64,000 bases of DNA from positions 21,765 through 85,764 of the forward strand of contig NZ_SSMQ01000056.1 in NCBI RefSeq assembly GCF_005144585.1, written 5' to 3'. Below, in pieces: positions 54,801 to 63,351 of this stretch. Position 1 is the first letter of the stretch. Each line of letters opens with the position of its first letter. The translations under genes were made by a program, and so were the position numbers. The stretch is from Polyangium fumosum (lineage in GTDB: Bacteria; Myxococcota_A; Polyangia; Polyangiales; Polyangiaceae). A model generated the notes under the pieces. That model saw only the letters and a list, made by a program, of their open reading frames with translations. It was not told the origin of the DNA and did no database searches.

Positions 54801-56363
54801 CTAAAATAGACGGGGCCGTCCGGACGAAACCGCTGGTTTTGCAGTCGGCTGGCTGGTCGCCGCGCCAGTGGACGTTGCGCGTGGCTTACTTTTCGTGGTT
54901 GCCGCCGGCTTCACCGATGCCGTCCCGACCGGCTGATCCAAAATCACCGGCGCATCCTGCATTTTCACGCTCGGCACCGCAGACGGCACCCCCGGCCCCT
55001 CCGGCTTCCCCGTCCCCACCCCCGGCGCCGCACTCCCCGCCCCCGCCCCTTCCTCCCCCGGCACCACCGGCGCCGATCCAATCCACACCGCCGCAATCAC
55101 CCCGAGCACCACCACCAGCAGCCCCACCCCGATCAACGTCGAAAACTGCTGCTTCCGCTGCTTCGTCTTCAGTTCCGCCGCCAGATCCGGCTGCGGCAAC
55201 ACCAATCCTGGCGCCGCCGCCTTCTCCACCACCTGCACCAATCCGCCGAGCCCCGCCGTCTTGATCGCCGGATCCTCCGCCGCCGCTGGCGCCTCGGCCG
55301 GTTGGGCCCACGGCCGCGCCCTCTCCTCCATCGGCATCGGCCCGGGCCTCACCGAACCGACTCCATTGCTCGTCGTCGCCGTCCCCGCGCCATGCCCCGT
55401 CCCCGTCCCATTCTGCTTCGCCTGCTGCCCCTGGACATACCGCCAGTTCATACGCAGGTCCGGCATCTGCGAAATCCGCACCTCGTGCGCATTGAAAAGC
55501 TGCGCCGCGATCTCCGCCGGATCCTCCGGCACCTGCTCCAGGTACATCAGCACCACGTCCGCGGGCTCCGCCGTCGCCTCGCGCCGCGGCACGAATCGCA
55601 CCGTCAAGCCTCCCACCACGTCCTGCTCGCGCCCATTCGAGATCGCCGTCCACTTGACGTCCGACTCCACGAGCACGTTCGCGATCCGCGCCATGCAATA
55701 CGCCAGCGTCGGGAAATCGACCCGGTCCGGGTACACGATCACCACCCGCTTCGGCGGCGTCGAGTTCTCCACCGACCACCGGAACGACAAACCGCTCGGC
55801 CCCGGCGTATGCAGATCCTCGAAATCCGCCAGATACCCCTTCAGCAACGGAAACAGCGCGTCCGCGTTCTGCGCGTGCTGCACGTACGTGTGATACCAGC
55901 CGCTCCCCTCCGCCTGCGACTCCTCGTCCGGCAAGAGCTTCTGGTAAAACTGCACCGCCGTCCCGTAAATCGCCTGACCGTCGAGGTTCCGGTCGACGAT
56001 CGCCGCCGAATGGCAAAACGGCGGGTCTTGCCTCCCCGCGTGATCCTTCGCCCCCTTGATGCGCAGCCCGAAAATCAGCGCGAGCCCCCCGTGCCCCGGC
56101 TCGTATTGCGTATCGTCGCGTGACAGGTTCCCGATCGCGAATGCATACGCGCTCCCGTGCCGCGGTTCGATGTATTTCACCAGCCGCGAGAGGTGGCTGA
56201 AATGCTGCCGCGTCAGCGGCTCCTGCGGCACCTCGGGCCGGTAGATGAAGTCGATCTGATGCCCCGGCACGTTCCCGTGAAGGAAATGGAACCAGGTCGC
56301 CCCGTAGGGCACCTTGTACGTCGGGACCTCGTATCCCGCTGTCACCACGTGTGTCTCGTCCAT
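54801..56363 (-). CDS. Membrane partner protein of the GTPase operon, unknown family
   Basis: A 520-residue protein with no signal peptide. The N-terminal ~300 residues are globular: GATWFHFLHGNVPGHQIDFIY, SRLVKYIEPRHGSAYAFAIGN, GGLALIFGLRIKGAKD, CHSAAIVDRNLDG, WYHTYVQHAQNADALFPLLKGYL, PKRVVIVYPDRVDF, VVLMYLEQVPEDPAEIAAQLFNAHEV. A disordered Gly/Pro/Ala linker follows, a membrane helix at about 408-429 (TLIGVGLLVVVLGVIAAVWIG) and a Pro/Ser/Thr-rich tail. I do not recognise it. It begins 12 bp after the GTPase stop, so it is probably co-translated with and physically linked to that GTPase. A GTPase effector or regulator with a membrane anchor is the simplest reading; this is inference. Confidence 0.75.
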   Translation of the reverse strand: MDETHVVTAGYEVPTYKVPYGATWFHFLHGNVPGHQIDFIYRPEVPQEPLTRQHFSHLSRLVKYIEPRHGSAYAFAIGNLSRDDTQYEPGHGGLALIFGLRIKGAKDHAGRQDPPFCHSAAIVDRNLDGQAIYGTAVQFYQKLLPDEESQAEGSGWYHTYVQHAQNADALFPLLKGYLADFEDLHTPGPSGLSFRWSVENSTPPKRVVIVYPDRVDFPTLAYCMARIANVLVESDVKWTAISNGREQDVVGGLTVRFVPRREATAEPADVVLMYLEQVPEDPAEIAAQLFNAHEVRISQMPDLRMNWRYVQGQQAKQNGTGTGHGAGTATTSNGVGSVRPGPMPMEERARPWAQPAEAPAAAEDPAIKTAGLGGLVQVVEKAAAPGLVLPQPDLAAELKTKQRKQQFSTLIGVGLLVVVLGVIAAVWIGSAPVVPGEEGAGAGSAAPGVGTGKPEGPGVPSAVPSVKMQDAPVILDQPVGTASVKPAATTKSKPRATSTGAATSQPTAKPAVSSGRPRLF

Positions 56364-56375
56364 GTCCCCCTCCGC

Positions 56376-57599
56376 TCAACCCCGCCGCGGAGGTGGCTGG
56401 CGATTCACGAGTGGCGCCGTGAGTTCCATCGGGTTGATGTCCTCGATGGGCATCGTCCCCTTGACATTCAGCTTCGGCGGAGCGAACCCGGGGCGCTGAC
56501 CGAAGCTCGGCGGGACCGCCTGCGGCGCAGGCGCGTGCTGCGGAGCCTGCCCGTAATGCTGCGGCGCCGGCATCTGCGGGTGCCCATTCGACGGCGGCGG
56601 CTGTGCGTGCGGGATCTGCGGCGCCGGGAACAGCGGCTGCGATTGTGACGTCGGCGCATTCATCCCGGGCGTGACCGTCGAAGCGCGCGACCGGAACTCC
56701 GACTTCATGCGCTGCAAAAGCTGGTTGTCGTAGGCCGACTTCGGGAGAATTTGCTCGACGAAGTGCGAGAACAGGACGTGCGTCGAGTGCCCGTAGCTCG
56801 CCGACCCGACGAGCACCTTCACGTCGATCTGCGTCGCGTATTGCCGCAAGCTGTCGATGAGCGGCGTGTAGAGCGCCCTCGCCTGCGCCTCGGCTTGCGA
56901 GGGCGAGCCCGGGATGAGGTCGCTCTTGTTGATGAAGAGCACCACGCTCTTGCACGACGCCACCGTCTTCGGGCTGAAGAAGTACTTCAGCGCCTGCGGG
57001 TTGAACTCGTTGAGCTGCTCGCCGATGCGGTTCGTGTCGACCTGCCGCGCGTCCTTGCCGCCGAGATCGACGACCATCAAGAGCCCATGAATCTCCTCGA
57101 TGATGAGCTCTTGCTGCGCGTCCACGATGTGCTCGCCGCCCCAGTCGTGCACCTCGAACACGTGCTCGACGAGCGTGTCCTTGTTCCGCACGTGGCTCAC
57201 CGTGCGCTCGTACCGCTCGATCTTCGTCCCCTCGATCGTCCCGAGGTCCACGAGCGGGTTCGACCACTTCAGCGTCAGCGAGCTCTTGCCCGTCGCCTTC
57301 ATGCCGAGCGTCAGGATCCGGTAGACCTTGCGGTCGATCTTCGGCCGCTTCTCGAGCTCGGCCTTGTGCCAGTTGAGCTCCTCTTCCATGTGGTCGAGCC
57401 AGCCGATCTTCTTCTTGTTCTCGGCGTCGAGCGAGGCGGCCTGCGCTTGGAGCTCACGGTTCGCCGCGGCGAGCGACTGGTGCTTCATCTCGGCCGCTTC
57501 GAGCTCCTCGGTGAGCTTCGAAGCGCGCATGCCGAGGACGATCAAGACGACGACCAGCGCCGTGATGATGATGCCGATGATGATGAAGACCGTCGTCAT
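56376..57599 (-). CDS. Membrane-anchored small Ras/SR-beta-like GTPase
   Basis: A 407-residue protein, GAGGGG site before ATG at 57599. An N-terminal membrane helix (FIIIGIIITALVVVLIVLG) and a coiled coil (about 26-85) lead to a GTPase domain: G1 GMKATGKSS (99-107), switch-I region DLGTIEGTKIE with a candidate Thr, G3 DWGG (152-155), and G4 NKSD (224-227), with SASY as candidate G5. The C-terminus is a long Gln/Pro-rich linker. The architecture, a membrane-tethered small GTPase, recalls SR-beta and Ras-like proteins of myxobacteria such as those controlling motility, but it has no close known match that I can name. It is co-transcribed with the unknown membrane partner and lies between kinases B and C. 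Confidence 0.85.
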   Translation of the reverse strand: MTTVFIIIGIIITALVVVLIVLGMRASKLTEELEAAEMKHQSLAAANRELQAQAASLDAENKKKIGWLDHMEEELNWHKAELEKRPKIDRKVYRILTLGMKATGKSSLTLKWSNPLVDLGTIEGTKIERYERTVSHVRNKDTLVEHVFEVHDWGGEHIVDAQQELIIEEIHGLLMVVDLGGKDARQVDTNRIGEQLNEFNPQALKYFFSPKTVASCKSVVLFINKSDLIPGSPSQAEAQARALYTPLIDSLRQYATQIDVKVLVGSASYGHSTHVLFSHFVEQILPKSAYDNQLLQRMKSEFRSRASTVTPGMNAPTSQSQPLFPAPQIPHAQPPPSNGHPQMPAPQHYGQAPQHAPAPQAVPPSFGQRPGFAPPKLNVKGTMPIEDINPMELTAPLVNRQPPPRRG

Positions 57600-57649
57600 T
57601 CGCCCCTCGTGTCGGACATGGTTTGGCTCGTGCCATCAGATCACGCAGC

Positions 57650-57712
57650 CATGGTAGCGCGCAAGAAATCTTACCACGAATTGTTACACGGTTCGCCTGG
57701 TACGCTACCATG
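57650..57712. promoter_or_regulatory. Long-spaced inverted repeat between GTPase operon and kinase C
   Basis: CATGGTAGCG (57650-57659) and CGCTACCATG (57703-57712) are perfect 10-base inverted arms separated by 43 bases, in the 156 bp divergent interval. The enclosed segment is AT-richer (AAGAAATCTTACCACGAATT), which may hold the promoters. Looping or two facing binding sites could co-regulate both transcripts. Confidence 0.5.
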
Positions 57713-57755
57713 CGTCGTATTGGCGGCATTGCCGGCACATCTGTCCTGACCAACG

Positions 57756-59330
57756 ATGAAAGCTGGAAGCACGATCGGAAAGAAGTACCGCCTCGTCCGG
57801 GCCATCGGCGCAGGCACGATGGGCACGGTCTGGGCTGCGGAGGAGAGCGACACGCGCCGCGAGGTCGCGATCAAGTTGCTCTCGAAGTCGACGACGGAGC
57901 TCCGGCAGCGCTTCCTGCGCGAGGTACGGCTCTCGTCGCGCTTGTCCCACCCGAACATCGTGCGCCTGCTCGATGCGGGCGAGACCGACGACGGCGAGCC
58001 GTTCCTCGCGCTCGAGCTCCTCTCCGGCGAGTCGCTCGCCGACATGCTCAAGAACAAGCGGCGCATCGAGCCGAAGGTCGCCGCGCGGATCGCCCGCGAC
58101 ATCGCGAACGCCCTCGAAGCGGCCCATCAGGCGCAGATCATGCACCGCGATCTGAAGCCCGCGAACGTCTTCCTCCACCGCGCGCCGGGCGCGGGCGAAG
58201 ACGAGTTCGTGGTGAAGGTGCTCGACTTCGGCGTCGCGAAGAGCCTCGGCCCGACCGAAGAGACGCAAGCGACCATGACGGGCATGGTGATCGGCTCCCC
58301 CGGATACATGAGCCCCGAGCAGGTCGGGGTACGCGCGGACATCGACCATCGCACGGACCTGTGGTCGCTCGGGATCCTGCTCTACGAGCTGCTCGCGGGT
58401 GTTCGTCCCTTCACCGGGTCGCTGCAAGATGTGGTGCGCCAGGTGCTGATCGCGCCCATCCCGCCGATTTCGGCGCGGGTGCGGGACGTGCCGCCGGAGC
58501 TCGAGGACATCGTGATGCGTTGCCTCGAACGAGACCGCGACAAGCGCATCGCGAGCGCCGCTGAGCTCGGCGCGCTGCTCACGCCGCTCGTGGAGTCGAG
58601 CCGCATCTGGCGTGCTCCGTCGAGCGCAGCGATCTCCGCGCCGCGGCCTTCGCAGTCGTCGTCGCCCCTGCTCGCTGCGCCCGACGCGACGCCCGATGGC
58701 ACGGCGTTCTTGCAGGCGAACGCGCCCACGCCCGATCCGCTGCCGCCGTGGCGACGCGAGATGCAGGAGTCGCTCTCCGCGCACCGGCGAAGCGCGACGT
58801 TGACGGCGGGAATCCCCCTGCCTGCCGCCGAGCTCACCGCGCCGCCGACGGTGCGCGAAGAGCCCGTGACGAGCACCTCGACGATCCCACGGCGCAAGCA
58901 AGGCCGTGCGATCCTGCTCTTGTCGTTCGGGCTCGGCGCGGCGGCCATGCTCGCGCTCGTCGTGCTCGTCGTCGTGATCGGGTTGCCCGGGAGCGAGCCC
59001 ACGGACGCATCGCAGGCGCCAACGGTCACGCCCGCCGCAGAAGCGCCGCTCCCTCGACCGACGGCTTCGTTGGAGCACCACGCGGCCCCGCCGCCCGCTC
59101 CAACGCCAACGCCAACGCCAACGCCCGCCTCGACGCAAACGGCTGCGCCGAGCGCGACACCTGCATCCACCGTCGCGGCCCCGCCGTCGTCCTCCGCGCG
59201 GGTGGCGGCGACTGCGACTGTGAAGCCCACGTCGACGTACACGCCGCTGCCGCCGTGCACGCTGACGCTCCGGGTCGGGTGCAGGAACGTGAACAAGACG
59301 AAAGGCAAGTTTGCCCCGTCAGGTCTCTGA
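57756..59330 (+). CDS. Membrane Ser/Thr protein kinase C
   Basis: A 524-residue kinase: GAGTMGTVW, Lys40 in VAIKLLS, HRDLKPAN (130-137), DFGVAK (157-162), MSPEQVG, RTDLWSLGILLYELLAG. The linker carries PPWRREMQESLSAHRRSA near 331-348, matching the motif of kinase B. One membrane helix near 386-410 (ILLLSFGLGAAAMLALVVLVVVIG) is followed by a Pro/Ala/Thr-rich tail ending in CTLTLRVGCRNVN, whose two Cys suggest an extracytoplasmic disulfide. Catalytic residues are all present. It is divergent from the GTPase operon and 100 bp upstream of kinase D; likely part of the same signalling set. Confidence 0.93.
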   Translation: MKAGSTIGKKYRLVRAIGAGTMGTVWAAEESDTRREVAIKLLSKSTTELRQRFLREVRLSSRLSHPNIVRLLDAGETDDGEPFLALELLSGESLADMLKNKRRIEPKVAARIARDIANALEAAHQAQIMHRDLKPANVFLHRAPGAGEDEFVVKVLDFGVAKSLGPTEETQATMTGMVIGSPGYMSPEQVGVRADIDHRTDLWSLGILLYELLAGVRPFTGSLQDVVRQVLIAPIPPISARVRDVPPELEDIVMRCLERDRDKRIASAAELGALLTPLVESSRIWRAPSSAAISAPRPSQSSSPLLAAPDATPDGTAFLQANAPTPDPLPPWRREMQESLSAHRRSATLTAGIPLPAAELTAPPTVREEPVTSTSTIPRRKQGRAILLLSFGLGAAAMLALVVLVVVIGLPGSEPTDASQAPTVTPAAEAPLPRPTASLEHHAAPPPAPTPTPTPTPASTQTAAPSATPASTVAAPPSSSARVAATATVKPTSTYTPLPPCTLTLRVGCRNVNKTKGKFAPSGL

Positions 59331-59430
59331 GCGAGCGCGCTGAGCGTCGGGGGAAGCCTGCGATCCATCTCTGTGTCCAAAATTGCTACGAACTTGTCCT
59401 TTCAAAGCAAACACTGCTAGCGCCCTGTGC

Positions 59431-60732
59431 ATGATCGCCGGGAACCGACTCGGAGGCAGGTATCGGTTGTTGCACCCGCTCGGAGAGGGCGCGATGGGCA
59501 TCGTGTGGGAGGCCGAGCACATCGCGACCTCTCGTCGTGTCGCAGTGAAGGTCCTCCGCGTCCCGTCCCCGAGCCATCGGTATCGATTGTGCCGGGAGGC
59601 GCGCCTCTGCGGCGCCATCGCGCATCGGAATGTCGTCGAGGTCCACGACGCGTCGGAGACGGACGCCGGCGAGGCGTACCTCGCGATGCAGCTGCTCCAC
59701 GGCGAGACGCTCGCCGATCGGCTGTGCCGAAAGAGGCGCCTCGAGCAACCGGAGGCGGCGCGGATCGGCCGCGACATCGCCCGCGCGCTCGCGGCGGCGC
59801 ACGCGAAAAACATCATCCACCGCGACCTCAAGCCGTCGAACGTCTTCCTGCATCAAGAGCCCGGGACCGAAGGGTTCGTCGTCAAGGTCCTCGATTTCGG
59901 CGTGGCCAAGGACCTCAACGCGGACGACACGCTCGTGACCGAGCGCAACGGCGTCGTGGGAACGCCGGCCTACATGAGCCCCGAGCAGCTCGCGTCGCCG
60001 CACGACGTGGACGCGCGGACCGACGTCTATTCGCTCGGCGTCGTGCTCTTCGAGATGCTGACGGGCGTGCGTCCAGTCTATCCGCTCGAGCTGAAGGAGG
60101 GCCATAGCCTGCGCCTGCGTCCGACGCCGCGCGTCTCGGACTACGTGATGAACGTCGACGCCGAGCTCGACGATCTCGTCGCGTATTGCCTGGAGCAAGA
60201 CCGACAGCAACGGATCGCGAAGACCACCGCCGTCGCCGATCGGCTCGACCTGTATCTCGCGCTGCGAGCATGCACGGCGCCGCGCGTGACGGAGTCATGG
60301 CCGCCGAGGGAAGCGAGGCGTGCGACACGAGATTGGCCACCGCCGGAGCCACGGATCACGCAGTCCTGGAACGGGAGGGAGGGCGCGTCGTGGATCCCCG
60401 AGACGCTGCCCTCACGGCCGGATGGATCGACGGCGGCAGCGATGGTCCGATCCCAAGCGGCCTCGACGAACGCGGCGGCGACCTCGATGCGATGGGGGCC
60501 GCAAACGCTGAACGTGCTCGGCGGGCTCATGTCGCTGATTCTGGTGGCGGTGATGGTGGGGGATCGGATGGCGAGACCGGCGCCGATGCCCGCGAAGGCG
60601 GAGCGAGGCATCGCGAGCGTGACGGCGGAGCTCGCGGCGCTGCAACGGCCGAAGTGCTTGGACGATCCGACGGTTGGGGACGAGTCGCGGAGCGCAGAGA
60701 AGGCGCAGGGCACGACCCCGAAGAAGAAGTAG
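59431..60732 (+). CDS. Membrane Ser/Thr protein kinase D
   Basis: A 433-residue kinase: GEGAMGIVW, Lys40 in VAVKVLR, HRDLKPSN (130-137), DFGVAK (156-161), MSPEQL, RTDVYSLGVVLFEMLTG. A Pro/Arg/Trp-rich linker precedes a membrane segment (LNVLGGLMSLILVAVMVGDRMA) near 370-390 and a short tail with CLDDP. It is closest to kinase A. An upstream in-frame ATG at 59383 would add 16 residues; 59431 is chosen because kinase A starts at the same point. The DUF2169 gene begins 14 bp after its stop with its own GGGAG site, so the two form one transcript, suggesting that this kinase acts on the DUF2169 protein or its secretion partner (inference). Confidence 0.92.
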   Translation: MIAGNRLGGRYRLLHPLGEGAMGIVWEAEHIATSRRVAVKVLRVPSPSHRYRLCREARLCGAIAHRNVVEVHDASETDAGEAYLAMQLLHGETLADRLCRKRRLEQPEAARIGRDIARALAAAHAKNIIHRDLKPSNVFLHQEPGTEGFVVKVLDFGVAKDLNADDTLVTERNGVVGTPAYMSPEQLASPHDVDARTDVYSLGVVLFEMLTGVRPVYPLELKEGHSLRLRPTPRVSDYVMNVDAELDDLVAYCLEQDRQQRIAKTTAVADRLDLYLALRACTAPRVTESWPPREARRATRDWPPPEPRITQSWNGREGASWIPETLPSRPDGSTAAAMVRSQAASTNAAATSMRWGPQTLNVLGGLMSLILVAVMVGDRMARPAPMPAKAERGIASVTAELAALQRPKCLDDPTVGDESRSAEKAQGTTPKKK

Positions 60733-60746
60733 GATCGGGAGCAGCC

Positions 60747-63346
60747 ATGGAACTCGTTTGTCTCTGTCCCCTACGCGCGTCGACGTTTGCCTGGCAGGCG
60801 CATTCCGGAACGCATGCGCTGACGGTGATTGTCAAGGCTACTTTCGTAGTAGAGCCGGGCGCATGCTCGCTCGCGCCGGCGCAGGAGCCGGTGCACGAGG
60901 AGGACGGGCACTGGAACGACGATCTGGCGCGGAGCGTGGTCACGCCGAGCGATAAAGTGCCGTACAAGCCGCGGGCGGACGTGATGCTCGTCGGGCACGC
61001 GTATACGCCGGGAAAACAGCCGGCGCGCTCGGTGATAACGCGGCTCGTCGTGGGGGAGCTCGACAAATCGATCGAGGTCTGGTGCGATCGAGGGTTCCGC
61101 GTACAAGACGGGCAGCTCCTCGAGGGTCCGCGATTCACGAAGATGCCGCTCCGGTGGGAGCGCGCGGCGGGCGGGCCGGAGACGAACAATCCAGCGGGGC
61201 TCCGGTTCGACGCGGCGCCGGATGCGTATGGAATGGTGCCGCTCCCAAATTTGCAGCCGCCGGGGATGTTCGTGTCCAAGCGGTCGGATACGTTTGCCCC
61301 GGTGTGTTACGGGCCGGTCGGGGGAGAGTGGCCGGCGCGGAAGCAGCGGCTCGGGCGTTTGGCGGGGACATTTTCGCAGACGGGGTGGGCGGAGAGGCCG
61401 CTGCCGGAGAAGCTGGATCCGCAGTATTTCCAGGCGGCGCCGCCGGATCAGCAGGTGGCGGAGATCCGGCCGAACGAGCGGATCGTGCTGGAAGGGTTGC
61501 ATCCGGAGCATGCGCGGGTGGTGACGAGTTTGCCGGGGGTGCGGCCGAGCGTGGTGGTGGATCGGGCGACGGGCGAGCGGGAGGACGTGAAGCTGATCGC
61601 GGATACGTTGTGGATTGACACGGACCGCGGGGTATGCTGCGTGGTTTGGCGGGGGACGATCGGGCTGCGGAGCGCGGACGAGGCCGGGCGGATTGTGGTG
61701 CGGATGGAGGGGACGGGGGCGCAGGCGAATGCTGCGGCGGCGGTCGAGGAGCTCGCGGAGGATTTGCTGGAGACGATTCCGCCGATAGCGCTCGCGGCGG
61801 GGGACGAGGACGAGGGGGAGGACCTCGCGGCGATGACGCTGGTGCCGGCGTTCGGGGCGAAGGCGGCGGGGCCGGTGATGCCGTTTATGGGTGGGGGAAG
61901 GCCGTCGGAGCCGGGTGGTGCGTCGTCATCGCGGGTGACGGGGGCGGGATTGCCATTCGGGCAGCAGCCGGGTTTGGCGGCGCTTCGGGCAGTGGACGTC
62001 GCGGCGGTGCCGGTGAATCCCGAGGGGACGCTGTTTGCGCCGATGGCGCGGAAGGCGTCGACGCCAGGAATACCGGCGATTGCGCCCCCGCCTTCACAGC
62101 CGGTTCCGCCTCCGGTGCCGCTTGCGCCGCCTGTTGCAGCGGTGGCACCACCGCCGATGGTGACGAGGGCTCCGTCGGTAGAGCCGATTGCGCCCGTTTC
62201 TGCGAGCGCGTGGGCAGCCTCGTCGAAGGAGGCGACGCCCGCGCCGACAATGGGCCAGATGATGGCGCAGGCGCAGAGTGAAAAACCGACGGAGAGAGAG
62301 CGCGGTCCCGCGCTGGCCGTGGCGCCGGTCAAGGAGGAGCCAGAAGCCACGCCGGTGGTTGACGAGGCAGCGGCGAAGCGGGGGTGGAAGCCGGTCGTCG
62401 TGAAAAGCGGCGACGGGAGCAAGGGGCCGCCGCTTTCGCCGAATCCGATCCTTGGAGGCGCTGTCGCGGCCTCGGATGCGGCGGCGGCGGCTGGGCGGTC
62501 AAAGGAGGGGTCGGAGAAGAAAGGGTATGCGCCGGTCGCATACGTCTCGCCGCCGAAAGCGGTGATCGAGCTGCTCTGGTACGACCCGGCGGCGATGCCC
62601 CGGATCCGGAAGCAGCCGGGGTGGAAGGAGATCCTCGGGCAGATCAAGGGGAAGGCGTTCGAGGACGAGCTGTCCGGGGATTCACCGCCGGAGAAGCGGC
62701 AGGAGGCGCGGGATCGGCGCGACGTTGCGGGGCTGCTTGCGCGCGGGGACGCGGTGGACATGGCGGGGATCCAGGCGGCGCTTGCGAATGCGGTGACGGA
62801 GGACGGGACGTTCGTGCCACCGCTGGTGCTGGTGGCGGGGGAGCTCGAGTTTCCGTTCGATGAGCTGGAGACTCTGAAGGCGACGATGGCGGCCCTGGCG
62901 CCGTTGGCGAGTGGGGACAAGGCGCTGAAGGAGCAGATTGATACGACGGAGGAGTTGCTCAAGACGCCGTGGCTGAAGGGCGCGAGTGGAATCGCGGAGG
63001 GGCTGACGGCGAAACTGAAGGAAGTGTTCGGGCGGGGGAATCGGGTGTTACCGCCGCGGTATCTGGAGGGGCATACGGAGCGGATGTTGCTCGAGCAGCG
63101 GGCGTATCAGAAGAGGACGGTGCTTGGGAAGACGTGTATCCGGAGCTTGTTGCAGATGCCGGGGGGGGGCAGGGTGGGGTGCCGGTGTATTTGCCGGAGG
63201 CGTTGGGGCAGGAGTTGCCAGCGTTTCAGCGGTTTGCGGTGCGGATGGTGGGGGAGGTGAGGGGAAGGGTGGATCAGTATGAGGGGCAGGAGGTGGCGGT
63301 GAGGGGGGTGGGGGTGGGGAGGGTGACGAGCCTCGGGCGAAGGTGA
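60747..63346 (+). CDS. DUF2169-family protein, interrupted by a frameshift in a G9 run
   Basis: A protein of about 866 residues. The N-terminal ~280 residues match DUF2169: THALTVIVKATFVVEPGACSL, DGHWNDDLARSVVTPSDKVPYKPRADVMLVGHAYTPG (in parts), KSIEVWCDRGF, and MPLRWERAAGG. A long Pro/Ala linker precedes a C-terminal domain with KAVIELLWYDPAAMPRIRKQPGW and EGHTERMLLEQRAYQKRTVLGKTCIRSLLQMPGGG. The reading frame then breaks at G9 (63161-63169); with one more G it continues GVPVYLPEALGQELPAFQRFAVRM...VTSLGRR to 63346. DUF2169 proteins are associated with type VI secretion, where they are thought to help load or adapt effectors. It is co-transcribed with kinase D and converges on a low-GC gene. 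Confidence 0.85.
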
Positions 63347-63351
63347 TTTGC

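Noticed and set aside
54886..57267. A 793-codon minus-strand frame overlapping the GTPase operon in another register
   Set aside because: It crosses both genes out of frame and lacks motifs; the GTPase G1/G3/G4 boxes are in the other frame.
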